NCBI GenBank assembly: GCA_000824805.1
Contig: CCNA01000003.1
Location: 108,184 to 172,183, forward strand
Direction of reading: 5' to 3'
DNA from: Mesorhizobium sp. SOD10
GTDB taxonomy: Bacteria > Pseudomonadota > Alphaproteobacteria > Rhizobiales > Rhizobiaceae
Length of the DNA stretch: 64,000 nt
A program made the translations under genes and the position numbers. A model generated the notes under the pieces. The model did not search any database. It was given only the letters and a program-made list of their open reading frames with translations, and was not told where the DNA came from. Shown piece after piece: positions 40,864-49,666 of this stretch. The first letter of the stretch is position 1. Each line of letters opens with the position of its first letter.

Positions 40864-43431
40864 ATGGACGTCGTCGTCGTCGAATCGCCGGCCAAGGCGA
40901 AGACAATCAACAAATATCTGGGCAAGAACTATAAGGTCCTGGCCTCGTTCGGGCATGTCCGCGATCTGCCGGCCAAGGACGGCTCGGTGCGGCCCGACGA
41001 GGATTTCGCCATGTCCTGGTCGGTAGACACCGCGTCCGGCAAGCGTCTCGCCGACATCGCCAAGGCGGTCAAGGATGCCGACGGCCTGATCCTCGCAACC
41101 GACCCGGATCGCGAGGGCGAGGCCATTTCCTGGCACGTGCTGGAAGTCCTGAAGCAGAAGCGCGCGCTGAAGGACAAGCCGGTCAGCCGCGTCGTCTTCA
41201 ACGCCATCACCAAGGCCTCGGTGCTCGATGCGATGGCCAATCCGCGCCAGATCGACGCCCCGCTGGTCGATGCCTATCTCGCCCGCCGCGCGCTCGACTA
41301 TCTCGTCGGCTTCACGCTGTCGCCGGTGCTGTGGCGCAAGCTGCCGGGCGCCCGTTCCGCCGGCCGCGTGCAGTCGGTGGCCCTGCGCCTCGTCTGCGAT
41401 CGCGAATCCGAGATCGAGCGCTTCATCCGCGAGGAATACTGGCAGATCGCAGCCATCCTCGACACGCCGCGCAACGACAGTTTCGAGGCGCGGCTGACCG
41501 CCTATGCCGGCAAGAAGCTGCAGAAGCTCGACATCGCCAACAAGGCGCAGGCCGATGACATCAAGGCGATGCTCGAGGGCGCGACCTTCAAGGCGTTGTC
41601 GGTCGAAGCCAAGCCCACCAAGCGCAATCCGGCGCCGCCCTTCACCACCTCGACACTGCAACAGGCCGCCTCTTCGCGGCTCGGCTTCTCGGCCAACCGC
41701 ACCATGCAGGTCGCGCAAAAGCTCTATGAGGGCATGGATGTCGGCGGCGAGACCGCTGGCCTCATCACCTATATGCGTACCGACGGCGTGCAGATGGCGC
41801 CGGAGGCGATCGAGGCCGCCCGCAACGCGATCGTCAGCGAGTTTGGCGCAAAATACCTGCCGGAGAAGCCGCGCTACTATTCGGTCAAGGCCAAGAACGC
41901 CCAGGAAGCCCACGAGGCGATCCGCCCGACCGATTTCAAGCGCACGCCGGCTTCCGTTCGGCAATATCTCGACGCCGATCAGGCCCGCCTCTACGAGCTG
42001 ATCTGGAAGCGCGCCATCGCCAGCCAGATGCAGCCTGCCGAAATCGAGCGCACCACGGTCGAGATCGAGGCGGTCAACGGCGCCCGCACCGCCGAGCTGC
42101 GCGCGATCGGCTCGGTAGTCCGTTTCGATGGCTTCATCGCCGCCTACACGGACCAGAAGGACGAGGACGCGGAAGACGAGGAAAGCCGCCGCCTGCCCGA
42201 GATCCGCTCCGGCGAGCAGCTCGCCCGTCAGGCGATCAACGCCACCCAGCACACCACCGAGCCGCCGCCGCGTTATTCCGAGGCTTCGCTGATCAAGAAG
42301 CTGGAAGAGCTGGGCATCGGCCGGCCGTCGACCTACACCGCGATCCTGAAGACGCTCGAGGACCGTGACTACGTCACCATCGACCGGCGCAAGCTGGTGC
42401 CGCAGGCCAAGGGCCGGCTGCTCTCGGCCTTTCTGGAAAGTTTCTTCGAGCGCTATGTCGAATATGATTTCACCGCCTCGCTCGAGGAGAAGCTCGACGA
42501 GATTTCCGACGGCAAGCTCGCCTGGAAGGACGTCCTGCGCGACTTCTGGAAGGATTTCTCCGGCGCCGTCGACGACATCAAGGAACTGCGCGTCGCCGAC
42601 GTGCTCGATGCGCTCAACGAAGAGCTCGCGCCACTTGTCTTCCCCGAGCGCGAGGATGGTTCCAATCCGCGCATCTGCCCGAAATGCGGCACCGGCAATC
42701 TCTCGCTGAAGCTCGGCAAGTTCGGTGCCTTCGTCGGCTGCTCGAACTATCCGGAATGCTCCTACACCCGCCAGCTCGGCGACGCCGCCAATCCCAACGG
42801 CGAGAACGGCAATGGCGAGGACGGCGTCAAGCTGCTCGGCAAGGACCCTTACACGGCCGAGGAAATCACGCTGAGGAGCGGCCGTTTCGGCCCCTATATC
42901 CAGCGTGGCGAAGGCAAGGATGCCAAGCGCTCCAGCCTGCCCAAGGGCTGGACGCCCGAGTCGATCGACCACGAGAAGGCGCTGGCGCTGCTGGCCCTGC
43001 CGCGCGATGTCGGAAAACATCCCGAAACCGGCAAGATGATCTCGGCCGGCCTCGGGCGCTACGGCCCGTTCGTGCTACATGACGGCACCTATGCCAATCT
43101 GGAGAGCATCGAGGACGTGTTCTCGATCGGCCTGAATCGCGCCGTCTCGGTGATCGCCGAGAAGCAGCAGAAGGGCAAGGCTGGCCGCAACGGCGCCACG
43201 CCGGCGGCGCTGAAGGAGCTTGGCGACCATCCCGACGGCGGTGGCAAGATCGTCGTGCGCGACGGCCGCTACGGGCCCTATGTCAATTACGGCAAAGTCA
43301 ATGCGACGCTGCCCAAGGGCAAGGACCCGCAATCGGTGACGATGGAAGAGGCGCTCGCCCTGATCGCCGAAAAGGAAGCCAAGGGCGGAGGCGGCAAGAA
43401 GCCCTTCCGCAGGGCGGCGAAGAAGGGGTAG
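40864..43431 (+). CDS. topA: DNA topoisomerase I
   Basis: The 855-residue type IA enzyme relaxes negative supercoils. The TOPRIM domain starts at once (MDVVVVESPAKAKTINKYLG) and has the metal motif DPDREGEAISWH (about 79). The active-site Tyr is in LITYMRTDGVQM (about residue 303). A C-terminal zinc-finger (CPKCGTGNLSLKLGKFGAFVG ... CSNYPECSY, four Cys, about 600) and several topoisomerase C-terminal repeats (SGRFGPYIQRGEG, LGRYGPFVLHDG, DGRYGPYVNYG) follow. rnr starts 6 bases after the stop, so these are one operon with DUF983 and NUDIX genes. Confidence 0.97.
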   Translation: MDVVVVESPAKAKTINKYLGKNYKVLASFGHVRDLPAKDGSVRPDEDFAMSWSVDTASGKRLADIAKAVKDADGLILATDPDREGEAISWHVLEVLKQKRALKDKPVSRVVFNAITKASVLDAMANPRQIDAPLVDAYLARRALDYLVGFTLSPVLWRKLPGARSAGRVQSVALRLVCDRESEIERFIREEYWQIAAILDTPRNDSFEARLTAYAGKKLQKLDIANKAQADDIKAMLEGATFKALSVEAKPTKRNPAPPFTTSTLQQAASSRLGFSANRTMQVAQKLYEGMDVGGETAGLITYMRTDGVQMAPEAIEAARNAIVSEFGAKYLPEKPRYYSVKAKNAQEAHEAIRPTDFKRTPASVRQYLDADQARLYELIWKRAIASQMQPAEIERTTVEIEAVNGARTAELRAIGSVVRFDGFIAAYTDQKDEDAEDEESRRLPEIRSGEQLARQAINATQHTTEPPPRYSEASLIKKLEELGIGRPSTYTAILKTLEDRDYVTIDRRKLVPQAKGRLLSAFLESFFERYVEYDFTASLEEKLDEISDGKLAWKDVLRDFWKDFSGAVDDIKELRVADVLDALNEELAPLVFPEREDGSNPRICPKCGTGNLSLKLGKFGAFVGCSNYPECSYTRQLGDAANPNGENGNGEDGVKLLGKDPYTAEEITLRSGRFGPYIQRGEGKDAKRSSLPKGWTPESIDHEKALALLALPRDVGKHPETGKMISAGLGRYGPFVLHDGTYANLESIEDVFSIGLNRAVSVIAEKQQKGKAGRNGATPAALKELGDHPDGGGKIVVRDGRYGPYVNYGKVNATLPKGKDPQSVTMEEALALIAEKEAKGGGGKKPFRRAAKKG

Positions 43432-43437
43432 CAGGAC

Positions 43438-45747
43438 GTGGCGCGCAGGATCTCCGGAAGAAGCCACGGCGATCCGCGCCACGCCGACACGAGGGCCAAG
43501 GTGGTCAAGGACGATTACCGGCCCTCGCGCGACGAGATCCTGCGCTACATCGCCGAGAATCCTGATCGCTCCGGCAAGCGCGAAATCGCCAAGGCCTTTG
43601 CGCTGCGCGGCCAGGATCGCGTCTGGCTGAAAGACATGTTGCGCGATCTGCAGGATGAGGGTCTGCTGACCAAGGAGCGCAAGCGCCTCAGCCGCGCGGG
43701 CGCCGTGCCTCACGTCGCCGTGCTCGATATTTTCGGCCGCGACGACGACGGCGTGCTCCTGGCCAATCCGAGCGAATATACCGGCGCCGGTTCTCCACCT
43801 GTCATTGCCATCCGCATTTCGCGCGGCGCCAGCGGCCCCGTGCCCGGCATCGGCGACCGCGTGCTGGCAAAAACCTTCCCGACCGACGATCCGTCAGGCC
43901 CTGCCTATACCGGGCGGGTGATGAAGATCTTCGAGAAGCGCAGCGACGCGGTGCTCGGCGTTTTCCGCGTGCTGAAGGACGGCACTTTCCGCATCGAGCC
44001 GGTCGAACGGCGCCAGCCGGAGCTGATCGTCGACAAGGAATTCCAGAACGGCGCCAGGAACGGCGACCTAGTCGAGGTCGAGCCGGCGCGGGCATCCCGT
44101 TACGGGCTGCCCAGGGCAAAAGTGCTGGCGGTGCTGGGATCCTTGACCAGCGAAAAGGCGGTCTCGATGATCGCCATCCACGCCCACGACATTCCCCATG
44201 TCTTTCCGGCGGACGTGATCGCCGAGGCCGAAGCGGTGAAACCGGCGACGCTCGATCACCGCGAGGATTGGCGCGACCTGCCGCTGGTGACCATCGATCC
44301 GGCCGACGCCAAGGACCATGACGACGCCGTCTTCGCCACGCCCGATACGGACGAGAAGAATCCGGGCGGCGTCGTCGTCACCGTGGCGATCGCCGATGTC
44401 GCGGCCTATGTGCGCTACGGAAAGCCGCTCGATCGCGAGGCCCTGAAGCGCGGCAATTCGGTCTATTTCCCGGATCGGGTCGTGCCGATGCTGCCCGAAC
44501 GCATCTCCAACGACCTCTGCTCGCTGCGCGAGGGCGAGGACCGGCCGGCCATCGCCGTGCGCATGACCTTCTCCTCGGAAGGCCGCAAGCTCAGGCACTC
44601 CTTCCACCGCGTCATGATGAAGTCGGCAGCCAAGCTCGCCTATCCGCAGGCGCAGGCCGCGATCGACGGCATGCCCGACGACAAGACGCGGCCGATCCTC
44701 AACAGCGTCCTGAAGCCGCTCTGGGACGCCTATGCCGTGCTGAAACGCGGCCGCGACGCCCGCCAGCCGCTGGAGCTCGACCTGCCGGAGCGCAAGATCC
44801 TGTTGAAGCCGGACGGCACTGTCGACCGCGTCGTCGTGCCGGAGCGCCTCGACGCGCATAAGCTCATCGAGGAATTCATGATCCAGGCCAATGTCGCGGC
44901 CGCCGAGACTTTGGAGGGCAAGAAAGAGCCGCTCGTCTACCGCATTCATGACGCGCCGTCGCTCGCCAAGCAGGAATCGCTGCGCGACTTCCTGGCAACG
45001 CTTAGCCTGTCCCTGGCGCGCGGCGCGCAGATGCGGCCCAGCCAGTTCAACGGCATTCTGGAGCGGGTGCGCGGCGCCGACAACGAGGCGCTGGTCAACG
45101 AAGTGGTGCTGCGTTCGCAGAGCCAGGCCGAATATTCTCCGAAGAACATCGGCCATTTCGGCCTCAACCTCAGGCGTTACGCGCATTTCACCTCGCCGAT
45201 CCGCCGCTATGCCGATCTGGTCGTGCACCGCGGACTGATCGCGGCACTCGGTCTGGGTCCCGGCGGTCTGACGCAGCAGGAGGCGGACCGGCTGGAAGAG
45301 GTCGCCGCGCTGATCTCGGCCACGGAGCGCCGTGCCATGGCCGCCGAGCGCGACACTGTCGACCGGCTGATCGCCGCCTATCTCGCCGAGCGCGTCAACG
45401 ATACGTTCGACGCGCGCATTTCCGGCGTCACCAAGGCGGGACTTTTTGTCCAATTGCCGCAGTACGGCGCCGACGGTTTTATCCCGGTGTCAAGTTTGGG
45501 CGGCGATTACTATATCTATGACGAAACCGCCCGATCGCTTTACGGCGAACGCACCGGCAGAGGCTATCAGCTTGCCGACCGCGTCGAAGTCCGGCTGGTC
45601 GAGGTCGCGCCGATGGCCGGCGCGATGCGTTTCGAGATGCTGACCAACCCGAAGCCCCTGCCCGGCTCGAGGCGGTCGTTCCACAAGGCCAAAGGCCGCG
45701 CCCGCGCGTCGCAACCGCGCGTCGGTCCGCGCGGCAGGAGACGGTAA
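43438..45747 (+). CDS. rnr: ribonuclease R
   Basis: The 769-residue 3'-5' exonuclease degrades structured RNA. The N-terminal winged helix (RPSRDEILRYIAENP) and cold-shock domains precede the RNB catalytic domain with TIDPADAKDHDDAVFA (about residue 285), whose aspartates bind the metal; a C-terminal S1 domain (DARISGVTKAGLFVQLPQYG) and a basic tail follow. The start is GTG 43438; a second GTG about 20 codons on is possible. The stop is TAATG, shared with the next gene's ATG. Confidence 0.95.
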   Translation: MARRISGRSHGDPRHADTRAKVVKDDYRPSRDEILRYIAENPDRSGKREIAKAFALRGQDRVWLKDMLRDLQDEGLLTKERKRLSRAGAVPHVAVLDIFGRDDDGVLLANPSEYTGAGSPPVIAIRISRGASGPVPGIGDRVLAKTFPTDDPSGPAYTGRVMKIFEKRSDAVLGVFRVLKDGTFRIEPVERRQPELIVDKEFQNGARNGDLVEVEPARASRYGLPRAKVLAVLGSLTSEKAVSMIAIHAHDIPHVFPADVIAEAEAVKPATLDHREDWRDLPLVTIDPADAKDHDDAVFATPDTDEKNPGGVVVTVAIADVAAYVRYGKPLDREALKRGNSVYFPDRVVPMLPERISNDLCSLREGEDRPAIAVRMTFSSEGRKLRHSFHRVMMKSAAKLAYPQAQAAIDGMPDDKTRPILNSVLKPLWDAYAVLKRGRDARQPLELDLPERKILLKPDGTVDRVVVPERLDAHKLIEEFMIQANVAAAETLEGKKEPLVYRIHDAPSLAKQESLRDFLATLSLSLARGAQMRPSQFNGILERVRGADNEALVNEVVLRSQSQAEYSPKNIGHFGLNLRRYAHFTSPIRRYADLVVHRGLIAALGLGPGGLTQQEADRLEEVAALISATERRAMAAERDTVDRLIAAYLAERVNDTFDARISGVTKAGLFVQLPQYGADGFIPVSSLGGDYYIYDETARSLYGERTGRGYQLADRVEVRLVEVAPMAGAMRFEMLTNPKPLPGSRRSFHKAKGRARASQPRVGPRGRRR

Positions 45748-46193
45748 TGCCAACCAATTTCCAGGTAGAAGAACAGGTTTTTGGCAGCGAGCATCATTCG
45801 GGCCGCGTCGCGCGTCCGCTGTGGACGGCGATGAAGCGCGGCTTGCTTGGTCGCTGCCCGCATTGCGGCAAGGGAAAGCTGTTCCGCGCCTTCGTGAAGC
45901 CCGTGGACAAGTGCGAGGTCTGCGGCGAGGAGCTGCACCACCATCGCGCGGACGACCTGCCTGCCTATCTGGTCATCGTCGTTGTCGGCCATATCGTGCT
46001 TGGCGGCTTCATGGCCGCCGAGGCCACGTCGACGCTGTCGACCTGGCAGCACGCGCTGATCTGGGTGCCGCTGACCATTGTTCTGGCCGTCGCGCTGCTG
46101 CAGCCGGTCAAGGGCGCCGTCATCGGCCTGCAATGGGCGCTCTATATGCACGGCTTCGGCGGTGAGAAGGACGACTTCGAAAGCCATTCATAA
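45747..46193 (+). CDS. DUF983 membrane protein
   Basis: The 148-residue protein has a zinc-ribbon-like pair of CxxC motifs (RCPHCGKGK at about 36 and CEVCGEELHHHRADD at about 56) followed by two spans (LPAYLVIVVVGHIVLGGFMA and ALIWVPLTIVLAVALLQ). This is DUF983, common after rnr in alphaproteobacteria; function is unknown. Its ATG overlaps the rnr stop (TAATG), which indicates coupling. Confidence 0.9.
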   Translation: MPTNFQVEEQVFGSEHHSGRVARPLWTAMKRGLLGRCPHCGKGKLFRAFVKPVDKCEVCGEELHHHRADDLPAYLVIVVVGHIVLGGFMAAEATSTLSTWQHALIWVPLTIVLAVALLQPVKGAVIGLQWALYMHGFGGEKDDFESHS

Positions 46194-46281
46194 GCCAGGT
46201 AGCACCGCTGTCCGCCCTGGTTCAAAAGCCGCGACACGCAAGCCACTTTCGCGTCAAGGAAGTTTCCGCTAGGTCGAGCGC

Positions 46282-47022
46282 ATGGAAGGAATGACCAACG
46301 CGGATGTCGACAAGCTCGATAAAGGCCTGGCCGTGCGCAGCGGCCGGGCCTTGCGTCCGCGTGATGCCGCGACCCTCATTCTGCTCGATCGCCGGGAAAA
46401 GGACGTCCTGGTGCTGATGGGCAGGCGCCATGCCGGGCACGCCTTCATGCCCGGAAAATTCGTCTTTCCCGGCGGCCGCACCGATCCAGCGGACAGCCGT
46501 ATTCCGGTCGCCGCGCCTCTGCGCGGCGAAGAAGAGAAAAAGCTGGTGGCCGGCCCCGGCCGCGCCAGCGCGGCGCGGGCACGGGCGATCGCCCTGTCGG
46601 CGCTTCGCGAGACCTATGAGGAAGCCGGCCTGCTGATCGGCCGCAAAGGCGCCTTCTCGACCGCGAAGCGCGACTGGCAGGGTTTCGCCGACCATGGCGT
46701 GGTCCCTTCGCTGGACGTTCTCCGCTTCGTCGCCCGCGCCATCACCCCGCCCAATCGCGTGCGCCGTTTCGACACGCGTTTCTTCAGCGCCTGGCGCCAC
46801 GACGTTGCCGTGGAACTGCCCGGCGGCGGCCCGACCAACGAGCTGGAGGAACTCGTCTGGCTGCCGCTTGCCGATGCCCGCAAGGCCGACATTCCCGACA
46901 TTACCGGCATGATCCTGGAAGAACTGGAAGGCCGGCTTGCCGACGATCCCTTGCTGCGGCCGGGGGGCGCGGTGCCGTTCTTCCGGCTTGTCCGCAACCG
47001 CTTTGTCCGCGAAGTCCTTTAG
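46282..47022 (+). CDS. NUDIX hydrolase
   Basis: The 246-residue protein has a NUDIX fold with RDAATLILLDRR at the start, GGRTDPADSR and a box region ALRETYEEAGLLIG (REUxEExGU part intact, about residues 110-123). A long insert between the first strands and the box (RIPVAAPLRGEEEKKLVAG) is typical of the alphaproteobacterial branch. The substrate is unknown. It is the fourth gene of the topA-rnr-DUF983 group, 88 bases after DUF983. Confidence 0.85.
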   Translation: MEGMTNADVDKLDKGLAVRSGRALRPRDAATLILLDRREKDVLVLMGRRHAGHAFMPGKFVFPGGRTDPADSRIPVAAPLRGEEEKKLVAGPGRASAARARAIALSALRETYEEAGLLIGRKGAFSTAKRDWQGFADHGVVPSLDVLRFVARAITPPNRVRRFDTRFFSAWRHDVAVELPGGGPTNELEELVWLPLADARKADIPDITGMILEELEGRLADDPLLRPGGAVPFFRLVRNRFVREVL

Positions 47023-47042
47023 AAGCAGAGCATTTTGATCCC

Positions 47043-48218
47043 ATGACGGTCGATACCCAACAAAAGGGCGACGAACGCGTGCACTGGCTGCCGATGGTCG
47101 CGGCGATCTCCTCGATCAGCGTCGTCGGCATCGCCATCGGCCTCGGCATGCCGCTGCTCAGCGTCATTCTGGAAAGCCGCGGCCATTCCGCTTCGATGAT
47201 CGGCCTCAACACCGCCGTCGCCGGCCTCGCCTCGATCGCCGGCGCGCCTCTGGCCACGCCGCTTGCCATGCGGCTCGGCGTCGCCTGGACCATGCTTTTG
47301 ATGATTGCCATCGGCGCGCTCGCCTTTGTCGGCTTCCATTTTGCGCCGGATTTCTGGATGTGGTTCCCGCTCCGCGTCGCGCTGCACATCTCGCTGACGG
47401 TGCTGTTCATCCTGTCGGAATTCTGGATCAGCACCTCCGCCCCTCCCAGCCGCCGCGGCCTTGTGCTTGGCATCTATGCCACCGTTTTGTCACTCGGCTT
47501 TGCCGCCGGCCCATGGCTGTTTGCCCATCTCGGCAGTTCGGGCTTCCTGCCGTTCGGCGTCACCATAGCGCTGGTGACGCTTGCCTCCGTTCCAGTGCTG
47601 GCGGCGCGCAACGAGAGCCCGACCATTGTCGCCGAGAGCGAGACCAGCCATTTCCTGCGCTACATCTGGCTGGTGCCGACCGCGACCTTCGCCGTGCTTG
47701 TCTTCGGCGCGGTCGAGACCGGCGGTTTCTCGCTGTTCCCCGTCTATGGCAGCCGGATCGGCTATTCGGAGGCGGACGCCGCGCTCCTGCTGACTATGAT
47801 CGGGCTCGGCAACGTGCTTCTGCAGATCCCGATCGGCATGATCAGCGACCGTGTCTCGGACCGCCGCTACCTGCTTCTGGCCTGCGCCACCGTCGGCCTC
47901 GTCGGCACCGTCTTCATGCCGTTCTTCGCGCAGAACTGGCATCTGATGGCGGCCCTTCTGTTCGTCTGGGGCGGCGTCGTCGCCGCCATGTACACGATCG
48001 GGCTCGCCCATCTCGGCTCGCAGCTTTCCGGCCATGAGCTGGCATCGGCAAATGCCGCCTTCGTGCTTTGCTATGGTGTGGGGATGGTGATCGGTCCGCA
48101 GGCGATCGGCATCGGCATGGACGCCTTCGGCCCCTCGGGATTCGGCTGGTCGCTCGCCCTTTTCTTCGCCGCCTACATGCTTCTGGTCCTGGTCAGATTG
48201 GTGCGCAAGATTCTCTAG
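47043..48218 (+). CDS. MFS transporter
   Basis: The 391-residue protein has twelve hydrophobic spans with the MFS layout; a loop motif like GIYATVLSLGFAAGPWLF and the central DRVSDRRYLLLACATVG (motif A in the second half, GMISDRVSDRR) are visible. It resembles the YcaD/sugar-efflux branch of the family. The substrate is not predictable. It starts 20 bases after the NUDIX stop and may be in the same transcript. Confidence 0.88.
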   Translation: MTVDTQQKGDERVHWLPMVAAISSISVVGIAIGLGMPLLSVILESRGHSASMIGLNTAVAGLASIAGAPLATPLAMRLGVAWTMLLMIAIGALAFVGFHFAPDFWMWFPLRVALHISLTVLFILSEFWISTSAPPSRRGLVLGIYATVLSLGFAAGPWLFAHLGSSGFLPFGVTIALVTLASVPVLAARNESPTIVAESETSHFLRYIWLVPTATFAVLVFGAVETGGFSLFPVYGSRIGYSEADAALLLTMIGLGNVLLQIPIGMISDRVSDRRYLLLACATVGLVGTVFMPFFAQNWHLMAALLFVWGGVVAAMYTIGLAHLGSQLSGHELASANAAFVLCYGVGMVIGPQAIGIGMDAFGPSGFGWSLALFFAAYMLLVLVRLVRKIL

Positions 48219-48310
48219 GCACATGTCCTGAACATCGAGCAATCCTGACATCACCGTGTCAGCAGCACCCCTGCTATACCCTGCCTCCAACGCGAGGCAG
48301 GAGAATTGCG

Positions 48311-48769
48311 ATGATCGACAGCGGCTTTGAGACCAAATCCCTCAGGATGGAACTGCTTTTGCTCATCACATTCCAGGCGCCGGCCGCCGATGTCGAGCGC
48401 ATCATGGAGGCGGTGGTGGCGATCACGCCGCTGCGCATGGGCAAATATGACAGCAACGCCTTTCAGTCGGCGCAGGGCATCGAGCGCTACCGGCCGCTCG
48501 AAGGCGCCGCCGCAGGCGCCGAGACGGAACTGCGCCGGCGGCCCGGCACCGTCGAAGTGTCGTTCGAAATCGCCGACGATCAGGCGCTCGCCGCCCGTGT
48601 CGTCGAGGCGATTTTCCAGGCCCATTCCTATCAGGAACCCGTCATCCGCATCCAGCCGCTGCTCGCCAGCCGCTCCAAGGGCCTGGACGACCGCGCCAAT
48701 CCGAACCGCTGGTGGAACACGACGGGCGACTGGAAAAAGAAGGGGCAGTTGATCGAGCATAGCGCTTGA
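48311..48769 (+). CDS. small conserved protein of YqfO/NIF3-like or CutA-like fold (tentative)
   Basis: The 152-residue protein begins MIDSGFETKSLRMELLLLIT and shows alternating strands and helices (DVERIMEAVVAITPLRMGKYDS), a GTVEVSFEIADDQALAARVV segment and FQAHSYQEPVIRIQPLL. This looks like a CutA-like ferredoxin fold as inserted in NIF3/YqfO proteins. AGGAG lies 8 bases before the ATG. Function unknown; it precedes a bidirectional terminator. Confidence 0.7.
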   Translation: MIDSGFETKSLRMELLLLITFQAPAADVERIMEAVVAITPLRMGKYDSNAFQSAQGIERYRPLEGAAAGAETELRRRPGTVEVSFEIADDQALAARVVEAIFQAHSYQEPVIRIQPLLASRSKGLDDRANPNRWWNTTGDWKKKGQLIEHSA

Positions 48770-48800
48770 AGCAGTGAAATCCGCCATGCCGAAATGAGGC

Positions 48801-48839
48801 AAGAACGGCGCCCGGGCTTGACTTTCCGGGCGCGTTCTT
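48801..48839 (+). terminator. bidirectional hairpin terminator
   Basis: AAGAAC-G-GCGCCCGG (48801-48815) pairs with CCGGGCGC-GTTCTT (48826-48839) around 10 bases, giving A-rich and T-rich flanks. It closes the preceding gene and stands before rpmG. Confidence 0.8.
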
Positions 48840-48925
48840 TATGTGTCGCGCCAAGTTTCCCGCGTCCGGGTGTTTTCCCCGTGCTCCAGCGGCCAAAACT
48901 CCACGAACATTAACGGACGAACATC

Positions 48926-49093
48926 ATGGCCAAAGCCGCAAACATCAAGATCAAGCTTCTGTCGACCGCCGACACCGGGTTCTTCTACGTGACCAGCAAG
49001 AACAGCCGTACCAAGACGGACAAGCTCTCGTTCCGCAAGTACGACCCGATCGCCAAGAAGCACGTCGAGTTCAAGGAAACCAAGATCAAGTAA
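48926..49093 (+). CDS. rpmG: 50S ribosomal protein L33
   Basis: ATG 48926 to TAA 49093 encodes a 55-residue protein [20 protein letters not shown], then [20 protein letters not shown] and a C-terminal VEFKETKIK, a complete alphaproteobacterial L33. This form has no zinc-binding Cys pairs, so it is the Cys-minus (zinc-independent) type. It is followed by a perfect 8-bp terminator and is convergent with pleD, the order known from Rhizobiales. Confidence 0.96.
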   Translation: MAKAANIKIKLLSTADTGFFYVTSKNSRTKTDKLSFRKYDPIAKKHVEFKETKIK

Positions 49094-49117
49094 TCTGGTT
49101 ATCCTGGGAAATCGAAG

Positions 49118-49147
49118 CGCCGCCCTTTGGGCGGCGTTTTTGTTTTT
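49118..49147 (+). terminator. intrinsic terminator of rpmG
   Basis: CGCCGCCC (49118-49125), loop TTT, GGGCGGCG (49129-49136), then TTTTTGTTTTT. A textbook rho-independent terminator 25 bases after the rpmG stop. Confidence 0.95.
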
Positions 49148-49150
49148 GAG

Positions 49151-49206
49151 GCAAATTCCAGGAAAGGTCCGGCCCGGTTTCCGGCAGGAATTGCGTCAGG
49201 CAAAGC
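49151..49206. repeat. dispersed intergenic palindrome, module 1 (short)
   Basis: GCAAATTCCAGGAAAGGTCC to GGCAGGAATTGCGTCAGGCA keeps the terminal arms and order of the repeat at 6730-6808 with a shorter middle. It stands right after the rpmG terminator. Confidence 0.65.
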
Positions 49207-49321
49207 TATGGGAAAGACCGGACGGCAGACAAGCCGAGCGGCTGTCGGCGCAAGGTTCCGATGGCGGTTGTGGTAGAAAAGGGGGCCGGTCGGCGTTTGG
49301 CAGCGGTACGAGGAGGCCACT

Positions 49322-49522
49322 ATGTGCCAGCGCCGGCCGGCCGACCCCACGGACCCAGGAGATGCGGCGGACCTGAGCATCATGGGGTATTTTTGGATCG
49401 AGCCGGCTAGTCTACCCTCGTGCCGGCCTCGTGTTCTGTCTATGCGTCGCAGATTTGCGCAAGACCTTATAAAAATCAACCATTTCTTAACCACCGTTCG
49501 CGAATCGCTTGGGTTAAGGTAA
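49322..49522 (+). CDS. possible small protein, 66 aa
   Basis: The ATG at 49322 follows GAGGAGG at 7-base spacing, a strong ribosome site. The product MCQRRPADPTDPGDAADLSI to the C-terminus has no recognised domain, is Arg/Pro-rich and codon use is not distinctive. Its 3' end overlaps a candidate small RNA region. It may be a chance frame. The rest of 49207-49666 has no other gene. Confidence 0.25.
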   Translation: MCQRRPADPTDPGDAADLSIMGYFWIEPASLPSCRPRVLSMRRRFAQDLIKINHFLTTVRESLGLR

Positions 49523-49566
49523 ATTTGTAACCTTGTTCAGAGCGCCGGGAATCGGCGCCTTTTCCC
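49486..49566 (+). ncRNA. candidate small RNA with terminator-like 3' hairpin
   Basis: CTTAACC (49486-49492) can pair with GGTTAAG (49512-49518); the latter can instead pair with TAACC (49528-49532), so two alternative folds exist. A GCGCCG/CGGCGC hairpin (49542-49558) followed by CTTTTCCC ends the stretch like an intrinsic terminator. No gene is close enough for this to be its 3' end: rpmG has its own terminator 340 bases before. A TATAAA lies at about 49469. Evidence is structural only. Confidence 0.3.
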
Positions 49567-49666
49567 AAGCATCTCTCCCGAAGTGGCGACCGGTTTCGGG
49601 ACGAAGACATGCGCAAGGTTGAAATCCAAAGCGTATGAGCAAACCCTGAAAGGATCGCGGCGCGCT

